A stretch of 28,230 nucleotides of DNA. Origin: a virus. A program made the position numbers and the translations under genes. Positions 20,519-26,079 of this stretch are shown one piece after another (position 1 is the first letter of the stretch; each line of letters opens with the position of its first letter). The stretch is taken from the IMG/VR virus record IMGVR_UViG_3300023174_000523, positions 1 through 28,230 of that record; one strand, given 5' to 3'. The notes under the pieces are model-generated. The model was given only the letters and a program-made list of their open reading frames with translations, was not told the origin of the DNA and made no database searches.

Positions 20519-20709
20519 TTCGCGCCCTCCTTCCATGTAAAAACCGATTTAGTATCATATGGTGTTTGTAGTTTCATTTCTGCGTATCCCAGTTTAATTG
20601 CGTCTTCCTTAATTGGATCAACAAAAAACACTAACATTAACAGTGCAGTAAGAAGACACCCCACATAAAAACCGCCAATAAATGCTAATGCTACTGCTGT
20701 TTTATTCAT
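20515..20709 (-). CDS. Small single-pass membrane protein
   Basis: 64 residues, starting MNKTAVALAFIGGFYVGCLL. Residues 5-30 (AVALAFIGGFYVGCLLTALL and on) form one clear transmembrane helix, followed by a polar tail 'DPIKEDAIKLGYAEMKLQTP' and ending 'WKEGAK'. It could be an inner-membrane accessory or superinfection-exclusion protein. A holin is possible but less likely, because there is only one segment and no endolysin gene nearby. It overlaps both neighbours by ATGA and shares the GGAGGGNGCGAAATGA junction. Confidence 0.65.
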   Translation of the reverse strand: MNKTAVALAFIGGFYVGCLLTALLMLVFFVDPIKEDAIKLGYAEMKLQTPYDTKSVFTWKEGAK

Positions 20710-21371
20710 TTCGCCCCCTCCTCATCGTTAGGGATGGAATATATCACCAAACAGTCGCCCGATGGGCGCGTAAGGCGCGTAAACGCTGTCCTGCCATCCG
20801 CTTTTGCAAGGCTACTCACCTCCTCTGCGATTTTTGCAAGCCCACTTGCGGGAACCGGTAGCTTTATTTTCGCCATCACCACTTCGCCGCGCCCCCTCAA
20901 TATCCGGCCAAAGGCAATTCCCTGAGCCAGCTTGGGTGCCCGCTTTAAGCGATCAGCCGCCGTATCCTTCGCCTCGACCTCCTTGAGCCGGTCGAGTTCG
21001 GCGCGGAGTTGCTCCGCCTTTTGAATAACAGGAGAGCAATAACATTCATCAACAAAGTAATCGGCAAACCATTGTGCGATCTCGCGCAGCTTGGCGTTTT
21101 GCTCCCTCGCCTCGACAACTCGCTGACCTTCCCTTAAAGCCCTTTGGTGTTCCTCCCACCAAGACTCTATTGCCGCGCACCCTCTTTCCTGCGCTTCGTC
21201 GCGCTCGCGTTCTGCTCTTTTGAAGCAGCTTTCTAATAATTTGTATTTCTCAATCGCAAAATCTCTTTCTTGTTCAAGCTTCTCGCACAAAAGCATTGCT
21301 TTCGATGCTTCAACATCTACTGGGTAGCCATGTTTCCAAAAAAGCGCATCTGTCTCGGGTGTGTCATTCAT
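20706..21371 (-). CDS. TPETDA-type coiled-coil accessory protein
   Basis: 221 residues, starting MNDTPETDALFWKHGYPVDV. The N-terminal TPETDA word is shared with the next upstream gene. A helical middle follows ('EKLEQERDFAIEKYKLLESC', 'RAERERDEAQERGCAAIESW'). The C-terminal 65 residues differ and look globular ('GRGEVVMAKIKLPVPASGLA', 'SGDCLVIYSIPNDEEGAK'), as if a small domain had been fused to the repeat-type N-terminus. It ends in EGAK, whose codons form the ribosome-binding site of the next gene. Function unknown; this kind of protein is common in phage accessory regions. Confidence 0.65.
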   Translation of the reverse strand: MNDTPETDALFWKHGYPVDVEASKAMLLCEKLEQERDFAIEKYKLLESCFKRAERERDEAQERGCAAIESWWEEHQRALREGQRVVEAREQNAKLREIAQWFADYFVDECYCSPVIQKAEQLRAELDRLKEVEAKDTAADRLKRAPKLAQGIAFGRILRGRGEVVMAKIKLPVPASGLAKIAEEVSSLAKADGRTAFTRLTRPSGDCLVIYSIPNDEEGAK

Positions 21372-21655
21372 TTCGCTCCCTCCCTGCCATAAATCGCGTT
21401 TTGGAGTCTGTAGTATTCGCTGCTTACCAATGTAAAGCAGCCGATTGGCAGTTGTTTGTTTATCGCCACTAACAACCGGCTGGCAGCATTGTGGACCTTC
21501 TGGTAGTCAGCGTATGATACCCATTCGCCAACGGGGAGTGCTGCTATCAACTCGTCTCGCTCGCGTTCCAATCTCTGAGACACCGCACGCAGGACTGGAG
21601 ACCAATCGCCACCGGATGCTTCGACGGCCGCGTCTGTCTCGGGCGTGTTAGTCAT
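21368..21655 (-). CDS. Short TPETDA-type accessory protein
   Basis: 95 residues. I chose the ATG at 21655 (MTNTPETDAAVEASGGDWSP), which overlaps the previous stop by eight bases and aligns with the TPETDA start of the downstream paralogue; an ATG 27 bases further upstream is in frame but adds an unrelated extension. After the TPETDA word comes a short coiled coil 'QRLERERDELIAALPVGEW' and a small globular end. It finishes 'YGREGAK', encoding the Shine-Dalgarno of the next gene. No function known. Confidence 0.65.
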   Translation of the reverse strand: MTNTPETDAAVEASGGDWSPVLRAVSQRLERERDELIAALPVGEWVSYADYQKVHNAASRLLVAINKQLPIGCFTLVSSEYYRLQNAIYGREGAK

Positions 21656-21830
21656 GGTTGGCCTCATCTTTGAGTTGATCAACGAAATCCCACGCCTGCT
21701 TTGCTCGTAGGTCGAAATACCTGGCTAAGAGATGCGCCACGCCTTGTAGTGTAGTCTCTTCTGCGGTGACAAACTCCTCAACCAGACACGCGATCTGGCC
21801 GAGCATGGCGCTGTGCTTTTCGGCGCTCAT
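21648..21830 (-). CDS. Small acidic helical protein
   Basis: 60 residues, starting MSAEKHSAMLGQIACLVEEF. The ATG at 21830 forms an ATGA with the upstream stop. A longer frame from 21917 overlaps the upstream gene and lacks support. The sequence is helical ('VAHLLARYFDLRAKQAWDFV') with no motif that I recognise. Likely a small regulatory or accessory protein. Confidence 0.55.
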   Translation of the reverse strand: MSAEKHSAMLGQIACLVEEFVTAEETTLQGVAHLLARYFDLRAKQAWDFVDQLKDEANHD

Positions 21831-22255
21831 TTGTTGAGTAGCTCCCGCACGCGCTTGGCTTCGCGCTCCATTGGCTCGAGGAGTTCGAGGGCGCGGTTGA
21901 GGCGGTCCTTGTCCCATTGCGGTATCTCATCGCTCATCTTGCGCTGCCAGAGGATGAACGACTGCGACAAGCCTTCGATGGTTACAATAGCCTTGGTCTT
22001 GTCGGCAGGGTTTAGGGCGGGCTTTGGTTCCGGTAGGGCAAGGCCGAGGTCGAGTTCGAGTTGCGTCTCGGTGTCTGCGGTAAACTCCACGCCCCAGCGT
22101 GCGGTCGAGTAGTCGCGGGACTGGGTGAGCCACTTGGTTGCGGCCTTCTTGCAAACGAGGATGTCGCGGTGGATCGCGGTCCATTCGGTGGGTGTGAGGT
22201 TTTCTGGCAGGTTGAGCGATGCCAGTGTAAACATGGTTGTATCTATGAGTTGCAT
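21827..22255 (-). CDS. Unknown protein in the replication-accessory block
   Basis: 142 residues if begun at the ATG at 22255 (MQLIDTTMFTLASLNLPENL). That start overlaps the preceding gene by 13 bases but has the same purine-poor ACCAAACCACGACAAACAT leader type as the uncoupled genes. The alternative ATG at 22234 gives 135 residues. The longer frame reaching 22378 reads through the upstream gene and is not supported. The C-terminal half is a long charged helix ('KDRLNRALELLEPMEREAKR'). No family recognised. Confidence 0.55.
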   Translation of the reverse strand: MQLIDTTMFTLASLNLPENLTPTEWTAIHRDILVCKKAATKWLTQSRDYSTARWGVEFTADTETQLELDLGLALPEPKPALNPADKTKAIVTIEGLSQSFILWQRKMSDEIPQWDKDRLNRALELLEPMEREAKRVRELLNK

Positions 22256-22776
22256 ATGTTTGTCGTGGTTTGGTTTTTTCTTTTTGCGATTGCCGCCGCT
22301 TTCGCGGCAGTAAATGGGTCGGTCGCCTTGGCGCGGAATGTCTCGCGACTGGCTTGGGATTTGCGGAATTTCGTGCACTCGAAGGATGTGTCCTTCCCGC
22401 TCAGGACATCACGCACGCCGAGCGTGTAGTGCGAAAGAAGCGCACGCGTCACGCCCAGCTCGCGGGCTACTTCAGCCTGGGAGCGTGCGCCGTTGAGTTG
22501 GTCGAGACCGGATGCAAATGCCAGCGCGTGCGCCATCGCCGGCAGGTTGCTCGCTTTGAGTAGGAGGCCGATGACTTTGCCGAGGATGAGCGCCTGATTT
22601 TTGCGCACTTCATTTTCTACATGAAGCAGGACAAGGCGCGCGGCCTTCACGCTGATGCCCAGCGAGTCGGCCAATATTTCCTCCGGCGAATCGATTTCGT
22701 CGGCGATGTCGGGCCAATAAACGCCGCCGTTCTTTTCAAACAGGCGGGTGGCTTCTGCGGGTGAGGCTGAGATCAT
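22243..22776 (-). CDS. Helix-turn-helix protein, possible late or early regulator
   Basis: 177 residues, starting MISASPAEATRLFEKNGGVY. A helix-turn-helix of resolvase/sigma style is visible at about residues 96-125: 'RSQAEVARELGVTRALLSHY'. The N-terminal half is helical ('EILADSLGISVKAARLVLLH') and may contain a second such unit. The C-terminus is basic ('KAAAIAKRKNQ'). It could be a transcription regulator or a DNA-binding replication accessory protein. No known regulator family is clear. It overlaps the zinc-ribbon gene by ATGA. Confidence 0.65.
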   Translation of the reverse strand: MISASPAEATRLFEKNGGVYWPDIADEIDSPEEILADSLGISVKAARLVLLHVENEVRKNQALILGKVIGLLLKASNLPAMAHALAFASGLDQLNGARSQAEVARELGVTRALLSHYTLGVRDVLSGKDTSFECTKFRKSQASRETFRAKATDPFTAAKAAAIAKRKNQTTTNICNS

Positions 22777-22967
22777 GTTAGGTGTTCGCTGATTATGGTT
22801 TTGAGGTTGTTGTATTTGGAAATCTTGTCGAATTCGTCACCGTGTATCTCGTAGGTCGTCCATGTGTGCGGGCACTTGTTGCATGACCGGCGGCGGTATG
22901 TGTGGTCATAGGTCTGGCGGCTATCGAATACGCGGCTGGTCGCGTGGCATTTCGGGCAGGGTTTCAT
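22773..22967 (-). CDS. NrdR-type zinc-ribbon protein without ATP-cone
   Basis: 64 residues. C4-x2-C7 and C29-x2-C32, with 'FDSRQTYDHTYRRRSCNKCP' and 'TWTTYEIHG', match the pattern of the N-terminal zinc ribbon of NrdR (C-x2-C, DSR, RRR-x-C-x2-C, TTYE). NrdR represses ribonucleotide reductase genes. This protein has the DNA-binding ribbon but lacks the nucleotide-sensing ATP-cone that normally follows, so it may be a stand-alone DNA-binding module or regulator. It is ATGA-coupled on both sides. Confidence 0.7.
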   Translation of the reverse strand: MKPCPKCHATSRVFDSRQTYDHTYRRRSCNKCPHTWTTYEIHGDEFDKISKYNNLKTIISEHLT

Positions 22968-23152
22968 TCGTCAAATTGGCTGGTTAGGTGGTAATTGTTG
23001 CAGACCGGGCAAAAATAGACGCGGAGCTTGCGGTTTTTGTTTCGTCGGGCGGTCATCAGGAATTTGAGATTGCTCTTGGCGGATTTGAATGTTTTGAACC
23101 GGCGCTTGGACCAGCACATTTTCCACGCGATGAATGGAGGGACGGATGTCAT
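22964..23152 (-). CDS. Small C-x2-C-x4-H zinc-binding protein, copy 1
   Basis: 62 residues, starting MTSVPPFIAWKMCWSKRRF. It is basic, with 'FCPVCNNYHLTS' near the end. The spacing C-x2-C-x4-H plus an upstream Cys in 'WKMC' suggests one zinc site (C3H). It shares W-x-M-C-x-S-K, an R-rich middle, CP[V/I]C and HLTS with the small gene at 25120-25299, so the two are paralogues. Probably nucleic-acid binding, expressed with the helicase through the ATGA overlap. Confidence 0.7.
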   Translation of the reverse strand: MTSVPPFIAWKMCWSKRRFKTFKSAKSNLKFLMTARRNKNRKLRVYFCPVCNNYHLTSQFDE

Positions 23153-24414
23153 GTTGCCTCCTCAAATCTGGCAATGTGTCCGTGCATCACGACCGGCACG
23201 GCCTTGTCGCGTTCGCCGTTTCGGTTCTTGTCTATGCGCAGCACCTTGCCTTCGTCGCCTTTGGCGATGATCCACACATGATCGGCATGGTGGGAAATGG
23301 CGCGCGATTCGCGGAGTCGGCCTTCGTCGTTGAGTTGGGACGCTGTGCCGACGGCAATGTCGAGTTGCAGCGCCAGCCCCTTCAGCCTGCGGGTGATCTC
23401 CGAGACATGCTGCTCGCGTGTCTCGTTCTTGCCGAGGGTGCGGAGAGCCACGAGCTGGATGTAATCGACGATGAGAAGGTCGAGTTGGCCTTTGCCGTGT
23501 GCCTCGCGGGCAGAGGCTTCGATGGATTCCCAGTCGGCAAAGTCCGATTCGATGCGGAGATTAGTTCGCTTAAACGCCGCAAGCGCCTGGTGCATTCGCG
23601 CCATGTCTTGCTGGATCATGCCTTCGGCAGCGGTCTTGACGCGGTGGCCGGTGAAGTTTGAGAGCATTCGGCCAAAGACCTGCTTGGCCGGCATCTCCAG
23701 GCTGAATAGGAGCACATGCTTGAGCTTTTCCGCCGCGTCGAGTGCCACCTGTTGCAGGATGATCGATTTGCCTCCAGATGTCTCGGCCGCTATAACGAAA
23801 AGTTCGCCGCGCTTCGGTCCACCGCCGGTCAGTGCATCCAGTGAAGGCAGGCGGGTCGAGAATGCCTCGGGCGGCTCCGTGCGCTCGATCTCGGCCAGCC
23901 ATTCGTCCATCGTTTCGGCCAGCGTCTTGCGCGGGCGGTCCACAAGCGCGGAGATTTCAGCGAGACGCCCGGAGACGGCTGCGATGTCGCCTTCCATCGT
24001 TCGAAACGAAATGGCAGCCTCCGAGGCCGCTTGTTGGGCCTGCCGGTAGCGGGCCGCGGTCAGCAGTTGTTCCCGATACCAGAGCGCCGTCACCGGGTCT
24101 TTGGTCGGGTAGGCTGCGAGAATGTCCACGATCGCTTGGTGTCCACCGGCCGCGTCGAGTGTGCCGCAGGTCTCCATGTGGCTGATGATGCTCAGGGCGT
24201 CCGAAGGCGCGCCGGATTCGTGGCAGGCTTTGGCCGATGCCAGGATGAGCTTGTTCGCGGGATTAAAAAACAGGTCGTCCGGCCATGTGGCCAGGTCGAG
24301 CGTCGAGAGATGCTGCACGATGCAAGATAGCGCCACTTTTTCCGCTGTGTCGTTCCGTGGGACCGCTGGCGGCATTTGGATGATTTCGGCCTTTTGGGGT
24401 GTGTAGGTTGGCAT
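23149..24414 (-). CDS. DnaB-like replicative helicase
   Basis: 421 residues. An N-terminal helical domain ('DTAEKVALSCIVQHLSTLD') is followed by a RecA-type domain. Walker A is 'AAETSGGKS' (209-217), with Ala at the usual first Gly as in many DnaB proteins. 'LLFSLEM' (235-241) carries the conserved Glu, Walker B is 'LLIVDYIQL' (313-321), the sensor Gln is in 'GTASQLN', and an Arg-finger-like 'RIDKNRNGERDK' lies near 393-404. DnaB-type hexamers unwind DNA ahead of the fork, loaded here probably by the organiser-like protein encoded just upstream. It starts six bases after that gene. Confidence 0.9.
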   Translation of the reverse strand: MPTYTPQKAEIIQMPPAVPRNDTAEKVALSCIVQHLSTLDLATWPDDLFFNPANKLILASAKACHESGAPSDALSIISHMETCGTLDAAGGHQAIVDILAAYPTKDPVTALWYREQLLTAARYRQAQQAASEAAISFRTMEGDIAAVSGRLAEISALVDRPRKTLAETMDEWLAEIERTEPPEAFSTRLPSLDALTGGGPKRGELFVIAAETSGGKSIILQQVALDAAEKLKHVLLFSLEMPAKQVFGRMLSNFTGHRVKTAAEGMIQQDMARMHQALAAFKRTNLRIESDFADWESIEASAREAHGKGQLDLLIVDYIQLVALRTLGKNETREQHVSEITRRLKGLALQLDIAVGTASQLNDEGRLRESRAISHHADHVWIIAKGDEGKVLRIDKNRNGERDKAVPVVMHGHIARFEEAT

Positions 24415-24420
24415 AGTCGA

Positions 24421-24879
24421 TTACAGGCAGCGTTGCGGTTCTGGTTGGGGGTTCTTTGAACCCCCTATTATCTTCTCTTCTCTAGTCCCGTTTTGGTCAC
24501 GCTGCGGGCGTGACATTTTCGTGACAGCTTCTTTGGCGCGTTGCTTCCACTTTCTTTGTGTTGCAAGTCCACGCTCTTTAGCGGTTTGGCTGTTGTGGCG
24601 GTCGAAGTTTGTGAACTCGATTTTCTCGCCTTTGATGCGAATCCATCCGCAGTTTGCGAGTGCTTCGTCGAACTGCTCGCAGCGCGTGATTTCGCGGATG
24701 ACACGGAGAGCCGTGACACTTGTCACGCCGTCAGCGTGACAGTTTCGTGACGCCCAAGCCCACACCTTCACGAGCTTCCCGACCACCGTATCCGGGTCTA
24801 ATCCGGTCTGTTCAGCGATAGCCGACACCTCGATCTTTTCGTGTAGGTGGTTCTCCACCTTGATCCATTCTCCAGCCAT
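24421..24879 (-). CDS. Replisome organiser-like protein (winged-helix N-terminus)
   Basis: 152 residues, starting MAGEWIKVENHLHEKIEVSA one base after the upstream stop. The N-terminal region ('IAEQTGLDPDTVVGKLVKVW', 'ANCGWIRIKGEKIEFTNFDR') matches the general plan of phage replisome-organiser or DnaT-like proteins placed beside a helicase. The C-terminal part is basic, with 'HNSQTAKERGLATQRKWKQR', typical of this group. It probably binds the origin and recruits the helicase encoded next. The gene contains two 30-bp repeats built of CGTGAC words, as in phages whose origin lies inside the initiator gene. Short compared with full organisers (often 200-300 residues). Confidence 0.75.
   Translation of the reverse strand: MAGEWIKVENHLHEKIEVSAIAEQTGLDPDTVVGKLVKVWAWASRNCHADGVTSVTALRVIREITRCEQFDEALANCGWIRIKGEKIEFTNFDRHNSQTAKERGLATQRKWKQRAKEAVTKMSRPQRDQNGTREEKIIGGSKNPQPEPQRCL
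24447..24465. repeat. Perfect 8-bp inverted repeat near the end of the organiser-like gene
   Basis: GGGGGTTC, TTT, GAACCCCC. No T-run follows on the minus strand, so it is probably not a terminator. It lies about 33 bases before the helicase start and 30 bases from the first CGTGAC repeat block. Confidence 0.6.
24496..24751. repeat. Two 30-bp CGTGAC repeat blocks, candidate replication origin
   Basis: Block A (24496-24525) is GTCACGC, 5 bases, GCGTGACA, 4 bases, CGTGAC. Block B (24722-24751) has the same layout and spacing. Block B is preceded by the palindrome CGTGACACTTGTCACG (24712-24727). In all, seven CGTGAC/GTCACG words occur, mostly 10 or 11 bases apart in each block, about one helical turn. 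The two blocks are read in different codon phases, so protein constraint does not explain them. Confidence 0.65.
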
Positions 24880-24880
24880 G

Positions 24881-25150
24881 TTATTTCAACGCCTCCAAAC
24901 GCATTTTGTCCGCAGGGAGGCCGATGCCTGAGCAGTCACCGAGCGCCTTACAAAGGTCGCGGTAAAATGCAGAGTTCAAAAATGCAATCGCTGTTCGTTG
25001 GTAGCGTTCGCGGTTGTTTTTGAGGTTATTCCGCAGGTAGTCGCGGTCATTCTTCGCGTCGAACACGGCTTGGCGGATCATCGCGCAGAGCAGCCGGCGG
25101 GTATACATCAGCTCGTTGTCTATTTGCTCGTCAGGTGAAACTTGTGACAT
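24881..25150 (-). CDS. Small helical protein in the replication block
   Basis: 89 residues from the ATG at 25150 (MSQVSPDEQIDNELMYTRRL). The same frame is open up to 25303, but that stretch overlaps a real small gene in another phase, so the shorter form is preferred. Helical and Arg/Asn-rich ('KNDRDYLRNNLKNNRERYQR'). It overlaps the upstream zinc-protein gene by 31 bases and ends one base before the organiser-like gene. No family recognised; a replication accessory role is possible from position only. Confidence 0.6.
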   Translation of the reverse strand: MSQVSPDEQIDNELMYTRRLLCAMIRQAVFDAKNDRDYLRNNLKNNRERYQRTAIAFLNSAFYRDLCKALGDCSGIGLPADKMRLEALK

Positions 25151-25299
25151 ATCGGGCAGGCGTAGCGGCGTAGGCTCTTCTTGCGGTTGCGGCGGGCGAG
25201 CCGCACCTCGGCGAGCTTGAGTGCGACCGTGCGCTCGCTGGGGTATGCCTTCTTCGATAGGCACATGTCCCATATTGTTTCTGGTGCGTATTCCCTCAC
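25120..25299 (-). CDS. Small C-x2-C-x4-H zinc-binding protein, copy 2
   Basis: 59 residues, start GTG at 25299, directly after a TGA. The sequence begins MREYAPETIWDMCLSKKAYP and ends 'RRYACPICHKFHLTSK'. It shares W-x-M-C-x-S-K, an R/K-rich centre, CPxC and HLTS with the gene at 22964-23152. Below 60 residues and starting with GTG, it is easily missed. The pattern suggests a single zinc site and nucleic-acid binding. The longer frame over it (24881-25303) is a different phase and lacks this pattern. Confidence 0.75.
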   Translation of the reverse strand: MREYAPETIWDMCLSKKAYPSERTVALKLAEVRLARRNRKKSLRRYACPICHKFHLTSK

Positions 25300-25469
25300 T
25301 CATTTCCGTTTCGGTTTTGCATGGTGTGTCTGGATATATTTGCGGACGCGCTCCGCATCAGCCTCCGCCTGCGGGATTCAGTTGCGTAGCGATTGCTAAG
25401 TTGAACCGTTTGTGGGTTGCTTAAAATCAGCGGGCGAATGCCAGTCCATTTTACTTTTATCGTTTTCAT
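25300..25469 (-). pseudogene. Frameshifted or internally deleted small phage gene
   Basis: The frame from the ATG at 25469 begins MKTIKVKWTGIRPLILSNPQ, then TVQLSNRYAT. This start matches, from memory, a family of phage proteins (usually 150 residues or more) found near DUF669-type genes. After about 31 residues the zero frame becomes Arg-rich and nonsensical, while the -1 frame turns protein-like ('QAEADAERVRKYIQTHHAKP') and stops at 25300, exactly before the next gene's GTG. Restoring the frame gives about 56 residues, still short. A deletion, a frameshift mutation or a sequence error are all possible. Confidence 0.5.
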
Positions 25470-25493
25470 TGTTTTGCCTTTCTATTGTTTGAG

Positions 25494-25985
25494 TTAAAAC
25501 GGAATCTCGTCTCCGTCTGCGTCGAGTTGTTTCGGTGCGGGTTTAGCGGCTGGCTTTGCGGCAGGTTTGGCGACCGGCTTGGCGGCCTCCTTTGGCTCAA
25601 GCCAGCGTTCGATCGTGTTGAAACGCGCGTCGGGGTTCTTGCTGCCGGGTTCTTCGCCTAAAACGACCCATGCGGACGCTCCCAAGAGGTCTTCGGCTTC
25701 GATCGTGACCTCTTCGCCAGGAACGATGGCTTGCCCAAGTGCCATACGCACTTGGTCAATTTTCCATAATGCTTTAGCTGTAAAAACTAAGTTGTCCCTG
25801 AGTTCCGGTCCGTTTGTCCCGTCGGGGAGCTTGACGCGGCAGGTCAGTTTGATCATCGGGTTTCCGCCTGTGCCATCAGGTTTTACCTGTGATGTCGTCT
25901 CGACGCTCTTTGTGATCTCGACTTCGTATTTTCCCGGCTCGACGAAATAGGTCTCGCGGGGTTCCGTTTGTGTATATGTAGGCAT
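25494..25985 (-). CDS. DUF669-like single-stranded DNA-binding protein with SSB-type tail
   Basis: 163 residues. Residues 1-125 are beta-rich ('GKYEVEITKSVETTSQVKPD', 'LRDNLVFTAKALWKIDQVRM', 'EVTIEAEDLLGASAWVVLGE') and match the plan of DUF669-type phage proteins that sit beside Sak4/RecA-like ATPases and nucleases. Then comes a flexible 'KPVAKPAAKPAAKPAPKQ' linker and an acidic end 'DADGDEIPF'. The D-x-I-P-F tip is the hallmark of SSB tails that bind replication and repair proteins. It probably coats single strands and recruits partners. The leader is C/A-rich without Shine-Dalgarno, as for capsid. Confidence 0.8.
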   Translation of the reverse strand: MPTYTQTEPRETYFVEPGKYEVEITKSVETTSQVKPDGTGGNPMIKLTCRVKLPDGTNGPELRDNLVFTAKALWKIDQVRMALGQAIVPGEEVTIEAEDLLGASAWVVLGEEPGSKNPDARFNTIERWLEPKEAAKPVAKPAAKPAAKPAPKQLDADGDEIPF

Positions 25986-26079
25986 GTTTTAGTAGTTGGT
26001 TAGTAGTTTGGTCCGCGTTTTTTGCGATGCGCGGCCCCGCTTTGCCCCTGCCGCCGGTATTCACCAGCAGGCGAGGAAA

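Larger units (their letters stand above)
19820..21570 (-). repeat. Recurrent GAGCGCGACGAGGC-type words (ERDEA) across three genes
   Basis: The word encoding E-R-D-E-A or a close variant occurs about eight times: several times in the gene at 19685-20518, once or twice in the gene at 20706-21371 and once in the gene at 21368-21655. The DNA is often identical over 12 to 16 bases, giving short homologies for recombination among these genes. Confidence 0.6.

Noticed and set aside
25151-25303. N-terminal extension of the 89-residue protein up to 25303
   Set aside because: It overlaps the zinc protein in another phase, which has conserved C-x2-C-x4-H features. The extension is Arg/Pro-rich and lacks support.
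25876-26064. 62-codon minus frame across the start of the SSB-like gene
   Set aside because: It overlaps the SSB-like gene in another phase, and its end is Arg-rich nonsense.
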